From: Mycoplasmatota bacterium
Lineage (GTDB): Bacteria; Bacillota_I; Bacilli_A; Izemoplasmatales; Izemoplasmataceae
NCBI GenBank assembly: GCA_030600605.1
Contig: JAUVLT010000007.1
Span: 1-47,031, forward strand
Reading direction: 5' to 3'
DNA: 47,031 nt
Position numbers and translations under genes: made by a program. Of the stretch, positions 16,150-25,434 are shown piece after piece; position 1 is the first letter of the stretch; each line of letters starts with the position of its first letter. The notes below the pieces were generated by a model that saw nothing but the letters and a program-made list of their open reading frames with translations, had not been told where the DNA came from and searched no databases.

Positions 16150-17575
16150 CTGTTAAGGACCATGTTTTTGCAGATGTGATTTTCACTTCAACAATTCCAC
16201 CAATCAATGATTCATCACCTTTAAAATTTACCAGTTTATTGTTCTCTGTATATCCAGCTAAAATTTCATTATTTTTTTTACTTAATCCATCCACTAAAAC
16301 CTTAACTATTTTGCCTTCAAATCTTTTACTTCCTCTTAAATAGCCAATATTTATCAAATCATTCAATTTGTATAAACGTCTCTTTTTTTCCTCGAAAGTA
16401 GTATAATCAGGATAGTTTTCAGCTGGTGTTCCTGCTCTTTTTGAATAAACAAAAGTATAAGCACCTTCGAACTTACAATACTTGACCAAATCAAGTGTTT
16501 CTTCAAATTGTTCTTCTGTTTCCCCTGGAAACCCTACAATTATATCAGTAGTTAATGAAACATTAGGGATGAATTTATAGATGTTGTCAACCAGTTTTTT
16601 ATAAGATTCCTTAGTATATTTTCGATTCATTTTTTTTAAGACTTCATTACTTCCTGACTGAACTGGAAGATGTATATAAGGCATTAGATTACCGCCTTGC
16701 GAAAGGATTTTAACTGTTTCTAAGTCAAAATCTTTTGGATGTGAAGTAGTAAATCTAATCCTTGCAATTGGTAGTTTGTGAAGATCTATTAATAAGTCTG
16801 AAAATTTATAATTAACATCTAAAAAGTCTCTTCCATAACTATTTACATTTTGTCCAAGCAATGTAATTTCCTTATATCCTTGGTCAATTAAATCATTAAC
16901 TTCATTAATGATATCGTCTTTATTTCTTGATCTTTCCTTGCCTCTCGTATATGGAACAATGCAATATGTGCAAAATTCATCGCATCCATACATTATGTTA
17001 ACCCATGCTTTACGTGTATTTTCTCTTATTCTTGGTAAGTTTTCCACAATTGAGCCTTCTTCTGAGAAAACTTCAATAACTCTCTCTTTTGAGAGCACGA
17101 CTGTTTCTAAATATTCGGGTAATTTGTAGATGTTGTGTGTTCCAAAAACCAAATCAACATAATGAAAACTCTTAAGAATACGTTCTACTACTTTTTCTTC
17201 TTGAGGCATACACCCACATACTCCTAAAATTAAATCAGGATTATTTTTTTTATATTGTTTTAATCTTCCTAATTCACCAAATACTCTGTTTTCAGCATTT
17301 TCTCTGACAGCACAAGTATTTAATAAAATAATATCTGCGTTTTCTAGTGTATCACTTTCTGTAAACTCTAGTACTTCAAGTATTCCTTTTATCTTTTCAG
17401 TATCTGCTTCATTAGCTTGACACCCATATGTTTCAATTTTGTATGTTTTTCCTTTACCAAAGCCTTTTATATTAAAATGCTTGTTAAAATCAATCACTGG
17501 AGTAGCTTGTGATTTTCTTTTTCTGGCATCTCTTATTGATGGTTTAATAAAGTATTTCTCGTAGTCTTTTGACAT
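16133..17575 (-). CDS. miaB: tRNA-2-methylthio-N6-dimethylallyladenosine synthase MiaB
   Basis: MiaB is a radical SAM methylthiotransferase that converts i6A37 into ms2i6A37 in tRNA. The 480-residue product has the MTTase domain with Cys52 (TYGCQANEAD), Cys88 (LNTCAVREN) and Cys122 (GVCGCMPQ) for the auxiliary cluster. The radical SAM cluster is YGCDEFCTYC (Cys198, 202, 205). GRDFLD and PYIHLPVQSGS follow, and a TRAM domain lies at the end (ILAGYTENNKLVNF). AAGGTGATAAAT precedes the ATG at 17575. MiaA, the preceding enzyme of the pathway, is encoded at 8866-9753. Confidence 0.97.
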   Translation of the reverse strand: MSKDYEKYFIKPSIRDARKRKSQATPVIDFNKHFNIKGFGKGKTYKIETYGCQANEADTEKIKGILEVLEFTESDTLENADIILLNTCAVRENAENRVFGELGRLKQYKKNNPDLILGVCGCMPQEEKVVERILKSFHYVDLVFGTHNIYKLPEYLETVVLSKERVIEVFSEEGSIVENLPRIRENTRKAWVNIMYGCDEFCTYCIVPYTRGKERSRNKDDIINEVNDLIDQGYKEITLLGQNVNSYGRDFLDVNYKFSDLLIDLHKLPIARIRFTTSHPKDFDLETVKILSQGGNLMPYIHLPVQSGSNEVLKKMNRKYTKESYKKLVDNIYKFIPNVSLTTDIIVGFPGETEEQFEETLDLVKYCKFEGAYTFVYSKRAGTPAENYPDYTTFEEKKRRLYKLNDLINIGYLRGSKRFEGKIVKVLVDGLSKKNNEILAGYTENNKLVNFKGDESLIGGIVEVKITSAKTWSLTGEQIE

Positions 17576-17620
17576 ATTTATCACCTTTTCAAAGTATATA
17601 ATGTATTTATGATTTCGACA

Positions 17621-17650
17621 AACAAAATGAATAAGAATCCCTTATTCATA
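17621..17650 (-). terminator. Terminator of ymdB
   Basis: ATGAATAAG (17627-17635), loop AATCC, CTTATTCAT (17641-17649). On the minus strand TTTTGTTTG follows. It includes the ymdB stop. Confidence 0.75.
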
Positions 17651-18400
17651 GATGTTTATTGATTTAATTTTCGTAAGATCAGTATCCATTATTACTGCAT
17701 TAAATTGTAATATACTAGATAGATCTTCTTTTATTCTTCTTGGCATACCGTCTAAAAATTTACTAACAATTATATCTTTATCTGCGCCAATTATTCCATA
17801 TTTTGTTCCGGTCATTCCAATATCTGTGATATACATTGTTCCGTTTGGAAATACCATTGCATCCGCAGTTGGTACATGTGTATGTGTTCCTACTACGGCT
17901 GTTACTCGACCGTCTAGATAATGAGTAAGTGCTATTTTCTCGCTTGATGCTTCAGCATGCATATCAACAATAATATAATCACTTTCAATGTTTTTTAAGA
18001 TTTCATCAGCTTTTTTGAAAGGATTATCTAAAGGATCTCCCATAAAGATTCTTCCCATCAAATTTATGACAGTAACCTTTTTATCGTTATATTTTATGGT
18101 AATATAACCTTTTCCAGGAATAGAATCACCATAATTTGCTGGTCTAATAATGTTTGAATCATCAATAAAGTTAATTAACTCTTTCTTTGAGAATGAATGA
18201 TTTCCTAAAGTAATAACATTTATTCCTAACTTCATTAATTCTTTATATATTGACTCACTAATTCCGAAACCTCTATCTACGTTTTCTCCATTTAGAAATA
18301 TTAAATTAGGTTTGTATTCTTGTTTAATTTTTGGTAAATACTTGTATAGAGCTTCCATACCTCGACTTCCAAAAACGTCTCCTATAAATAAAATTTTCAT
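17642..18400 (-). CDS. ymdB: YmdB family metallophosphoesterase (cyclic nucleotide phosphodiesterase)
   Basis: The 252-residue product belongs to the YmdB (TIGR00282) calcineurin-like phosphoesterases. Metal ligands are all present: Asp8 (GDVFG), Glu39-Asn40 (NGENVDRGFG), Asn67-His68 (LGNHSF), the DMHAEAS histidine and GTHTHVPTAD. The Bacillus enzyme hydrolyses 2',3'-cyclic mononucleotides and affects biofilm and nanotube formation. In Bacillus the gene directly follows rny; here a Nudix gene is inserted between them, with only four bases separating that gene from ymdB. Confidence 0.95.
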   Translation of the reverse strand: MKILFIGDVFGSRGMEALYKYLPKIKQEYKPNLIFLNGENVDRGFGISESIYKELMKLGINVITLGNHSFSKKELINFIDDSNIIRPANYGDSIPGKGYITIKYNDKKVTVINLMGRIFMGDPLDNPFKKADEILKNIESDYIIVDMHAEASSEKIALTHYLDGRVTAVVGTHTHVPTADAMVFPNGTMYITDIGMTGTKYGIIGADKDIIVSKFLDGMPRRIKEDLSSILQFNAVIMDTDLTKIKSINIYE

Positions 18401-18404
18401 TTTA

Positions 18405-18920
18405 TCAACTCTTTTCTATTAAATCAAAATATCCTATTTGCTTTGTGATTTTTTCATAATCTATAAATAATCTTTGTGAAACTTGTTCTCTTATTTCTTT
18501 AATTGAAGCATATTTGCAATCCTTTACTTCTAATTTATCAATGTTTAGATCTTTTAGCAAGATATCTTCTTCAATTAAATATAAATCTAAAATGAAATTA
18601 GCATAATTATCAGTTACAAAATACCTTTTTAAAAGTTTTAATTCTTCCTGATTTAGATTAATACCAAGCTCTTCTTTTGTTTCTTTCAAAGCTGTTATAA
18701 ATGAAGAGTCTCCAGCAACTACTGCTCCCGCAGTGGCAGCCCACATAAAAGGCTTTTTGTCAGATAACTTGTTTCTTTGTTGAATTAGGTATTTTCCATC
18801 CTTGTTTTTTATCCAGATATTAACTACTATATGATACTCTTCAACACCCAGTTTGGTTCCTCTAAGAACTTTTTTGTTTAATTTTTGACCGAATTTATCA
18901 TATAATTCAAAGTACTCCAT
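18405..18920 (-). CDS. Nudix hydrolase with variant Nudix box
   Basis: The 171-residue product has the Nudix fold. An N-terminal EYHIVVNIWI strand and the WAATAGAVVAGDSS segment lead into the Nudix box at 65-87. Glu80, Glu83 and Glu84 are kept, but the first Glu is Asp71, the Arg is Lys79 and the following hydrophobic is Thr81. The opening ELYDKFGQKL with the loop RGTKLG.EEYH resembles the YfcD/IDI-like Nudix group, so a nucleoside diphosphate derivative or isoprenoid diphosphate substrate is possible. Which one cannot be told from sequence. It lies between rny and ymdB and is probably co-transcribed with ymdB. Confidence 0.88.
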   Translation of the reverse strand: MEYFELYDKFGQKLNKKVLRGTKLGVEEYHIVVNIWIKNKDGKYLIQQRNKLSDKKPFMWAATAGAVVAGDSSFITALKETKEELGINLNQEELKLLKRYFVTDNYANFILDLYLIEEDILLKDLNIDKLEVKDCKYASIKEIREQVSQRLFIDYEKITKQIGYFDLIEKS

Positions 18921-18934
18921 TTTCTCACCTCAAA

Positions 18935-18966
18935 TAAGTAAAGCCTTCCTAAGGAAGGCTTTTATT
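18935..18966 (-). terminator. Terminator of rny
   Basis: AAAGCCTTCC (18940-18949), TAA, GGAAGGCTTT (18953-18962). The stem is strong but the T tract on the minus strand is broken (TTTACTTATTT), so some readthrough into the Nudix gene is likely. Confidence 0.75.
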
Positions 18967-20524
18967 TAGCGATATCTTGAGCTCTAGTTTCTCTTATCAC
19001 AGTAACTTTAATAGTTCCTGGATACGATAATTGTTCTTCAATTTGTTCTTTGATATCTCGTGCTATTTTGTAAGCCATTGTGTCATCAACTTTTGTTGGT
19101 TCAACTATTACTCTTACTTCACGTCCAGCTTGAATTGCATAAGCATGTTCTACACCTTCGATGTTTTTAGAGATGTTTTCTAGTTGTTCTAAACGTTTAA
19201 TATATGAATCAAGTGATTCACTTCTAGCGCCTGGTCTTGCAGCACTTAAGGTATCTGATGCAGCTACAAGTACAGCAATAATTGTTTTTGCTTCTTTATC
19301 TCCATGATGAGTAGCAATAGCATCAACAACAGCAAATGGTTCTTTATATTTATTAGCTAAGTTAACGCCTATTTCAACATGTGAACCTTCAACTTCATGG
19401 TCAACTGCTTTACCAATATCATGTAATAATCCTGCACGTTTAGCAAGGATTTCATCTTCGCCAATCTCAACTGCTAATTTACCAGCTAAGAAGGCACATT
19501 CGATTGAATGTCTTAAAACGTTTTGTCCGTAACTTGTTCTAAAGTGTAATCTCCCTAGTAGTTTTACAAGATCAGGATGAATTCTACCAATTCCAACTTC
19601 AAAGACAGCTTCTTCACCTTTATCTCTAATAAAACGGTCGACTTCATCTCTTGTTTTTTCAACTACTTCTTCAATTCTACCAGGATGAATTCTTCCATCA
19701 GCTACTAAGTATTCAATTGTTCTTTTTGCGATTTCTCTTCTAATTGGATCAAATCCACTTAATACTACAGCTTCAGGTGTATCATCAATAATTAAATCTA
19801 CTCCTGTAAGTGCTTCAATTGTTCTAATATTACGACCTTCACGACCAATAATACGACCTTTCATTTCATCGTTTGGTAGTGTTACTACTGAAACTGTTCT
19901 TTCACTAGTAACTTCTTGAGCATATTTCTGAATTGCTTCTGATAATAATTGTTTCGATTTTTTGTCAACTTCCATTCTTGCAAATTCTTCTTGTTCTCTA
20001 ATGTATACAGCAATTTCATTAGCCATTTCGTCTTCTACTCGTTTCATGATTAAATCTCTTGCTTGCTCTACACTAAATCTTGCGATTTCAAATAATTTCT
20101 TATTTTGTTCTTCTATCAATTTTTCTAGTCTGTTATTTTTATCATCTAAAGATTGTTTTCTGCGCTCGATTGTTTCTTCTTTTTTATCTAAATTAGTTTC
20201 ACGTTTATCAAGGTTAGATGTACGTCTATCCATTGTTTGTTCGCGTTGCAATAATTTATTTTCTATAGCAGATACTTCAATTTTTCTTTCTTTTATTTGC
20301 TTATCAAAATCTAATTTTAGATTATGAATATCTTGTTTTGTTTCAAGTAAAACTTCTTTTCTGTGCTTTTCTGCTTGTTTTCGGGCGTCTTCTATTAAAT
20401 GATTTGCTTTTTGACGTGATTTATTTAAACCTCGTTCAACCACCATGATACGTAGGAAAAATCCTCCTACGGTACCTAGAGTTATAAATGTCAGACCAGA
20501 GAGAATTAATATAAATGGTTCCAT
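18962..20524 (-). CDS. rny: Ribonuclease Y
   Basis: RNase Y is the membrane-bound endonuclease that starts mRNA decay in Firmicutes. The 520-residue product has the canonical length: one N-terminal membrane helix (4-24), a long coiled coil (about 30-200), a KH domain ([13 protein letters not shown]) and an HD domain with [26 protein letters not shown] lies seven bases before the ATG at 20524; the TTG 18 bases upstream only leads into that site. RicA, encoded downstream, is a partner of this enzyme in Bacillus. A TTGACT-18-TATAAT promoter gives it a leader of about 85 bases. Confidence 0.98.
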   Translation of the reverse strand: MEPFILILSGLTFITLGTVGGFFLRIMVVERGLNKSRQKANHLIEDARKQAEKHRKEVLLETKQDIHNLKLDFDKQIKERKIEVSAIENKLLQREQTMDRRTSNLDKRETNLDKKEETIERRKQSLDDKNNRLEKLIEEQNKKLFEIARFSVEQARDLIMKRVEDEMANEIAVYIREQEEFARMEVDKKSKQLLSEAIQKYAQEVTSERTVSVVTLPNDEMKGRIIGREGRNIRTIEALTGVDLIIDDTPEAVVLSGFDPIRREIAKRTIEYLVADGRIHPGRIEEVVEKTRDEVDRFIRDKGEEAVFEVGIGRIHPDLVKLLGRLHFRTSYGQNVLRHSIECAFLAGKLAVEIGEDEILAKRAGLLHDIGKAVDHEVEGSHVEIGVNLANKYKEPFAVVDAIATHHGDKEAKTIIAVLVAASDTLSAARPGARSESLDSYIKRLEQLENISKNIEGVEHAYAIQAGREVRVIVEPTKVDDTMAYKIARDIKEQIEEQLSYPGTIKVTVIRETRAQDIAK

Positions 20525-20614
20525 ATATATTCCTCCGTTCAATTTTTAAATTAAAATATTTATTATAAACATAATACGATAATTATGAGTAGAAACGATT
20601 TTTATAACTATCTT

Positions 20615-20644
20615 ATTATAAACGCTATTATCTAAAAAAGTCAA
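20615..20644 (-). promoter_or_regulatory. Sigma-A-type promoter of rny
   Basis: On the minus strand TTGACT (20644-20639) is followed after 18 bases by TATAAT (20620-20615). It lies between the recA terminator and rny, so rny can be transcribed independently of recA. Confidence 0.8.
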
Positions 20645-20664
20645 TGAATATAAACTTATATTCC

Positions 20665-20695
20665 AAAAAAAAAAGGCGTTTAGATTAAACGCCTA
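20665..20695 (-). terminator. Terminator of recA
   Basis: AGGCGTTTA (20674-20682), GAT, TAAACGCCT (20686-20694), followed on the minus strand by ten T. The hairpin contains the recA stop codon. Confidence 0.93.
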
Positions 20696-21677
20696 ATTTT
20701 TCTCTTACTAACGCCTCTATTTCTTTTAACCTCTCAGGATTCTCTTTTAAATATTTTTTAACATTTTCTCTTCCTTGACCTATCTTATCACCTTTATAAC
20801 TAAACCATGATCCGCTTTTTTGAATGATTTCTTCTTCAACAGCAATATCAATTATTTCCCCTGTTTTAGAAATTCCTTTTCCGTAGATCAAGTCAACTAT
20901 TACTGTTTTAAAAGGTGGTGCTACTTTGTTTTTAACAACTTTAGCTCTTGCTAAGTTACCAACGATATCTGTACCGTGTTTAATTTGTTCTCCTGTTCTA
21001 ATCTCAAGTCTTACTGAAGCATAAAACTTAAGTGCTCTTCCCCCAGGTGTAACTTCTGGATTTCCAAACATGACTCCAACTTTTTCACGAATTTGATTAA
21101 TGAAGATTGTAATTGTTTGTGATTTACTTATAGCTCCACTTAATTTTCTCATTGCTTGAGACATCAATCTTGCTTGTAGTCCAACATGACTTGCTCCCAT
21201 ATCTCCTCTTATTTCAGCTTCTGGGACAAGAGCAGCAACACTGTCAATTACAACAATATCAATTGCACCACTTCTAATAAGTGCTTCAGTAATTTCTAAA
21301 GCTTGTTCTCCAGTATCTGGTTGAGAGATAATTAAGTTGTCAATATCAACTCCAAGTGCTTTCGCATATTGAGGATCAAGCGCATGTTCTGCATCAATAA
21401 AAGCAGCATATCCTCCTAGTTTTTGAGCTTCAGCAATAGCGTGAAGTGCGAAAGTTGTTTTACCTGAAGATTCAGGTCCATATATTTCAATAATTCTTCC
21501 TTTAGGATATCCTCCTATCCCTAATGCTTTATCTAATTTAATAGATCCACTAGGAATTGATTCAACATCAAGTCGAGAAGTATCTTCTCCTAAAATCATT
21601 ACTGATCCTTTTCCATATTGCTTTTCAATTTCTTTCATCGCATTATCTAATACTTTCTTTCTAACGTCATTTGCCAC
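20685..21677 (-). CDS. recA: Recombinase RecA
   Basis: RecA forms the filament on single-stranded DNA that drives strand exchange and the SOS response. The 330-residue product has Walker [29 protein letters not shown] (Walker B and L1), the [21 protein letters not shown]2 region and a short C-terminal domain lacking the long acidic tail of E. coli RecA. It starts with GTG at 21677, with AAGGAGG seven bases upstream. It follows pgsA directly; cinA, which often lies between them in Bacillus, is missing. I found no standard Bacillus LexA box upstream, only a weak inverted repeat (21695-21716). Confidence 0.99.
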   Translation of the reverse strand: MANDVRKKVLDNAMKEIEKQYGKGSVMILGEDTSRLDVESIPSGSIKLDKALGIGGYPKGRIIEIYGPESSGKTTFALHAIAEAQKLGGYAAFIDAEHALDPQYAKALGVDIDNLIISQPDTGEQALEITEALIRSGAIDIVVIDSVAALVPEAEIRGDMGASHVGLQARLMSQAMRKLSGAISKSQTITIFINQIREKVGVMFGNPEVTPGGRALKFYASVRLEIRTGEQIKHGTDIVGNLARAKVVKNKVAPPFKTVIVDLIYGKGISKTGEIIDIAVEEEIIQKSGSWFSYKGDKIGQGRENVKKYLKENPERLKEIEALVREKLGV

Positions 21678-21733
21678 TTGTAATCCTCCTTATATTGCTA
21701 CATATATAATACGCAACAAATAGTCATTTTTCT

Positions 21734-22297
21734 TTAAATAGATTCCATAATAATTATTTTATTTTTAATAAAGTAATCAATTCCAGAAATAATAGTAAGT
21801 GCTAATCCTAAATATAGGATATATACTCCTATAGTTGCGAAGATATCTCCATATGGAAACATCAATAATAAAACAAGCGCAATCATTGTTGAAGCTGTTT
21901 TATATTTCCCGAGTTTACTAGCTGCGATTACCTTACCTTCACCAACAGCAATTAATCTAATACCTGTTACAATAAATTCTCTTGATAAGATAATTAATGT
22001 AATCCACATTGGTACTATCCCAGCGTCATTTAGAATTAGTAATGCTGCCATAACCAGTAATTTATCAGCCAGTGGATCAATAAATTTTCCAAATGTAGTA
22101 ACTAAGTTGTATTTTCTAGCGATGTAGCCATCTAGAAAATCAGTAAAAGATGCTACTACAAAGATTGGAGCTAAAAATTTAAGATAAAAATCTGGATATA
22201 ACGCAGAATTCCAAATTGGTACTTGAATATAATAAAAATACACTAAAACTGGTACTAATAATACTCTTATAAATGACAATTTATTCGGTAAGTTCAT
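21734..22297 (-). CDS. pgsA: CDP-diacylglycerol-glycerol-3-phosphate 3-phosphatidyltransferase
   Basis: PgsA makes phosphatidylglycerol phosphate, the committed step to phosphatidylglycerol. The 187-residue membrane protein holds the CDP-alcohol phosphotransferase motif DGYIAR...G...D...D (FLDGYIARKYNLVTTFGKF, then IDPLADK), which binds Mg2+ and CDP-diacylglycerol. The N-terminal MNLPNKLSFIRVLLVPVLVY is typical for the enzyme. Five to six membrane helices are visible. It precedes recA as in Bacillus (pgsA-cinA-recA there). Confidence 0.97.
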   Translation of the reverse strand: MNLPNKLSFIRVLLVPVLVYFYYIQVPIWNSALYPDFYLKFLAPIFVVASFTDFLDGYIARKYNLVTTFGKFIDPLADKLLVMAALLILNDAGIVPMWITLIILSREFIVTGIRLIAVGEGKVIAASKLGKYKTASTMIALVLLLMFPYGDIFATIGVYILYLGLALTIISGIDYFIKNKIIIMESI

Positions 22298-22362
22298 ATA
22301 AACACCTCACAAAAAATTATATCATAATCTAGGTTATTTAACAATTGTATTATTCCTTGAAA

Positions 22363-23559
22363 TTAAGCAATTCCATTTCGAAGTCTTTTTCTAACTGCGA
22401 TTAATAAAATAAACCCTAAAACAAACATTAAAACACTAAAGTCAAATACATATAGTGGCTCTATATCATATAGAAATCCTCCAATTAACGGCCCAATTAC
22501 CATCCCTACAGCAAAAAAGGATTGTCTTACTCCCATGATTGTTCCATACTTCCCATCATGAGCGTAATTAGATATAAAGCTTTGCTCTAAAGGAGCATAA
22601 ACTGTTTTCAAAATAATGTAAATCATAAAAACAGTATAAAGTAATAGTAAGAAATCATTACCTCTAAAAACAAGAAATACTATAATACTACTTAATACTT
22701 GAATCCAGACCATTATTGTAAGCTCTCTTTTAATTTTAACTACAAAAGGAACTATAAATATACTGGTCAAAAGTGACACAATACCTGTCCAAAATACAAA
22801 GGTTCCAAGTTCATTTGGATTATATCCTAACTCCTTAAAATATACATCAATAAACTTACTTAAATTAATCATACCGATTGAAATAAAAGTGAGTGAGATT
22901 AAGAAAATAATTAAATTCTTATTCATTTTCTTAATGTCTAAAAAGCCCTGGATAATTGATATTTTAACTTCTCCATTAACCGGTTCTTTCACTTGTTTAA
23001 TATGGAGGTACATATTCAGAGCGTGAAAAATATTTAATATTGCCTGAATTAAAAATATTCTTTTTAAATCATCAGTTCCTAGTAAATCTACAAAAAATTG
23101 ATTAGTACTCATAAATCCACCTAAATAATACCCGACACTAGATCCAATTGTAAACATTGCCACACTCCAAGCAATGTATTTTGTTCTTTTTTCTTTTGGC
23201 GATAAACAAATTAAATGACTAAGCAATAACGTTACTGAGGCAGCTACTCCAAATCCTGAAAGAAAACGGAATAATACCATAATGTACTGATTACCTGAAT
23301 ATCCAAACATAAATTGCCCAATACTATAAACAATAAGCCCTAAGACCATATAGATTCTTTTATTTCCTCTATCTCCTAGTACTCCCCAAATAGGACCACC
23401 TAACATTAACCCAAAACTCATCGCAGCAAAAAAGACTCCAAACATATAATCTTCTATCCCTAAATCAGATACAAGATATGGTGTTACTGGATGTCCTAAA
23501 TTATGAATTACTCCTTGGAAGAAGTACAATATTAATACCCATATTATTGCTTTTCTCAT
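22363..23559 (-). CDS. MFS transporter (drug-efflux-like)
   Basis: The 398-residue product has about 12 membrane helices and the MFS motif A between helices 2 and 3, GGPIWGVLGDRGNKR. YFFQGVIHNLGHPVTPYLV at the start and GVRQSFFAVGMVIGPLIGG in the second half resemble DHA1-type exporters of the MdtG/TetA type. The substrate cannot be told from sequence. It ends 65 bases before pgsA and has its own extended -10 promoter (23592-23600). I see no regulator gene next to it. Confidence 0.87.
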   Translation of the reverse strand: MRKAIIWVLILYFFQGVIHNLGHPVTPYLVSDLGIEDYMFGVFFAAMSFGLMLGGPIWGVLGDRGNKRIYMVLGLIVYSIGQFMFGYSGNQYIMVLFRFLSGFGVAASVTLLLSHLICLSPKEKRTKYIAWSVAMFTIGSSVGYYLGGFMSTNQFFVDLLGTDDLKRIFLIQAILNIFHALNMYLHIKQVKEPVNGEVKISIIQGFLDIKKMNKNLIIFLISLTFISIGMINLSKFIDVYFKELGYNPNELGTFVFWTGIVSLLTSIFIVPFVVKIKRELTIMVWIQVLSSIIVFLVFRGNDFLLLLYTVFMIYIILKTVYAPLEQSFISNYAHDGKYGTIMGVRQSFFAVGMVIGPLIGGFLYDIEPLYVFDFSVLMFVLGFILLIAVRKRLRNGIA

Positions 23560-23591
23560 GAGGCCACTTCTTTCATATATTACTATTCAAC

Positions 23592-23600
23592 ATTATAACA
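23592..23600 (-). promoter_or_regulatory. Extended -10 promoter element of the MFS gene
   Basis: On the minus strand TGTTATAAT (TGnTATAAT) lies about 33 bases before the MFS start. No good -35 box is seen at 17 bases, as expected for extended -10 promoters. Confidence 0.5.
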
Positions 23601-23659
23601 ATAATCTATTATATAAACAATCAATAGACTTTATTTCAATTGTTATGCTTTTTCTCGCA

Positions 23660-23684
23660 AGAAAAAAGCACATAATTGTGCTTA
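23660..23684 (-). terminator. Terminator of yebC
   Basis: AAGCACA (23666-23672), TAAT, TGTGCTT (23677-23683), followed by six T on the minus strand. It overlaps the yebC stop. Confidence 0.85.
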
Positions 23685-24401
23685 ATCTTCTTTAATATTA
23701 TGATATACTTCTTGGATATCTTCAACTTCATTTGCTAGGTTCATAAATTTATCGAAAAGTGCTTGTTCTTCATTAGATAATTCAATATAGTTATGTGGAT
23801 ACCATCCATTTTCAGCTTCAACTATTTCAATATCTTCTTTAGCTTCTAATAAAACTATTTGAATTTTATCCAGATCAAATCCTTCAGCTTCAATTTCTAC
23901 TAGGCCGTCTTCTTCACTTATTTCTAAAACATCTATATCAGCCATTAACAAAATTTCAAAAATTTCTTCTTCGTCCATTCCTTTAATAGTAGTATGTGAA
24001 AGATGAGTAAATGCATGAGCAACAGTTCCGCTTCTTCCCATTTTGCTGCCGATTTTAGTGAAACAATTTCTTACCTCACTAACTGTTCTATTAACATTAT
24101 CAGTCAATGTATCAACAATAATCCCAATTCCACCAGGACCAAATCCTTCATATCTTATCGGCTGGAAATCTTCTCCAAGGCCTCTTTCAGCTTTTTGAAT
24201 ATTTCTTTTTATTACATCAGTTGGCACTTGAGCTTTTTTGGCTTTTTCTACTAGGTGCTTTAGTGCTAAGTTAGAATCGATATTAGCTCCACCTTGTTTA
24301 GCTGCCATGTAGATTTCTTTACCAAACCTCGAATAAATACGACTTTTTTTCAACATTGTTTTTGCCATTGATGCTTTTCTTACTTCAAATTTACGTCCCA
24401 T
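23682..24401 (-). CDS. YebC/PmpR (TACO1) family protein, YeeI-like subtype
   Basis: The 239-residue product has the family's three domains: an N-terminal helical domain (MGRKFEVRKASMAKT, KKSRIYSRFGKEIYMAAKQGG), NLALKHLVEKAKKAQVPTDVI, and the EGFGPGG and NVNRTVSEVRNCFTK blocks. Proteins of this family have been described as transcription regulators and, more recently, as ribosome-associated factors that ease stalls on proline-rich sequences. The MGRKFEVRK opening (not MAGHSKW) marks the YeeI-like branch common in Firmicutes and Mollicutes. EF-P, which has a related role, is also encoded here. AAAGGTGATAAT precedes the ATG. Confidence 0.93.
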   Translation of the reverse strand: MGRKFEVRKASMAKTMLKKSRIYSRFGKEIYMAAKQGGANIDSNLALKHLVEKAKKAQVPTDVIKRNIQKAERGLGEDFQPIRYEGFGPGGIGIIVDTLTDNVNRTVSEVRNCFTKIGSKMGRSGTVAHAFTHLSHTTIKGMDEEEIFEILLMADIDVLEISEEDGLVEIEAEGFDLDKIQIVLLEAKEDIEIVEAENGWYPHNYIELSNEEQALFDKFMNLANEVEDIQEVYHNIKED

Positions 24402-24455
24402 ATTATCACCTTTTTTAGTTTTTTTTCATTTTCAATTATATAATAAGTATTTAGA

Positions 24456-25316
24456 TTATTCAATAGGTTTTATAAGTCTTGTCTCTTCTGCCTTTAATAA
24501 AATTACTTTCTCCTTGTACAATGTTCCTAAAGCTCTTTTAAACGCAGCTTTTGACATATTAAATACATCGTGAATGTCTTGTGGAGTTGATTTATCAGTT
24601 AAACTCATTACTCCTTTATGTTTTTCCAAATATTCTTTAATTACGGCTGCATCTTTAGTCAACATAATTTCCTTTTGATCTATTAAAGTACCATTATAAT
24701 TATGTTCTAATTTACATCTAATAATTTTAATATAAGCTCTTTCTCCAAGACGATAAGATTTTCTTAAATGTTTAAAATAAACAAAAATGTTATGTCCTTC
24801 CTTCGTAATAAAGACAACTCCTTCTTCTGCTTTATAAATACAGTAAGCATAGTAATTCTCACCTTCTATTAATTCTGTTGTAGGAGTCAAATATTCTCTT
24901 ATTGAATACCTTGGAATTATTTTTGCAGTTAACTGGTTTTTAGAAGCTCTTAGTCTTACAAAGATTAAATCATCTTTAGCTGGCCATTCTTTTTTAACGA
25001 ATGGTAAATCATCTCTAGATAGTAATAAATCTTTTATTAAGCCAAAATCAAGAAAAACGCCTAATCTATTATTGACATCGACCACTCTCAAAAAAGCAGG
25101 AGAAAGTTTATCTACTAGTGGTTTATTCATTGTAGCTGTGATTCTTTTCTGGTTATCAAAATATAAGAAAACTGTTATTTTTTCATCAATAACTAATTCT
25201 CTTGTAGTTTGTTTTTTATGTAAAAAGACTTCGGTATCACCATTAGATAAAATATAAGAGAAGTCAGCTTCTCTTATTACCGTTAATAAATTATAATCGC
25301 CGATAGCTAGTGCCAT
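24456..25316 (-). CDS. cvfB: S1-like RNA-binding protein CvfB
   Basis: The 286-residue product matches CvfB (YitL): three S1-type OB domains followed by a winged-helix domain. VIREADFSYILSNGDTEVFLHK is the first S1 strand set, RLGVFLDFGLIKDLLLS and then FVRLRASKNQ follow, and STPQDIHDVFNMSKAAFKRA near the end is the helix-turn-helix. CvfB binds RNA and affects virulence factors in Staphylococcus; its general role is unclear. GAGGTGATATAT precedes the ATG at 25316. It lies upstream of yebC and is divergent from the CmpB-family gene. Confidence 0.92.
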   Translation of the reverse strand: MALAIGDYNLLTVIREADFSYILSNGDTEVFLHKKQTTRELVIDEKITVFLYFDNQKRITATMNKPLVDKLSPAFLRVVDVNNRLGVFLDFGLIKDLLLSRDDLPFVKKEWPAKDDLIFVRLRASKNQLTAKIIPRYSIREYLTPTTELIEGENYYAYCIYKAEEGVVFITKEGHNIFVYFKHLRKSYRLGERAYIKIIRCKLEHNYNGTLIDQKEIMLTKDAAVIKEYLEKHKGVMSLTDKSTPQDIHDVFNMSKAAFKRALGTLYKEKVILLKAEETRLIKPIE

Positions 25317-25434
25317 ATATATCACCTCACCCTAATTATAGCAAAAAGACGATTATAATAATAGTGATATGTAATCAAATGAATGATTTATATGCTATTT
25401 AGTAAATAATTATGTATAATTGTAGTAGGATGTG

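Noticed and set aside
21678-21733. Bacillus-type LexA (SOS) box ahead of recA
   Set aside because: No GAAC-n4-GTTC or close variant is present; only a weak different inverted repeat.
25326-25434. Well-defined promoters between cvfB and the CmpB-family gene
   Set aside because: TATAAT boxes occur on both strands (for example 25415-25420), but none has a convincing -35 box at 16-18 bases, so I did not list them.
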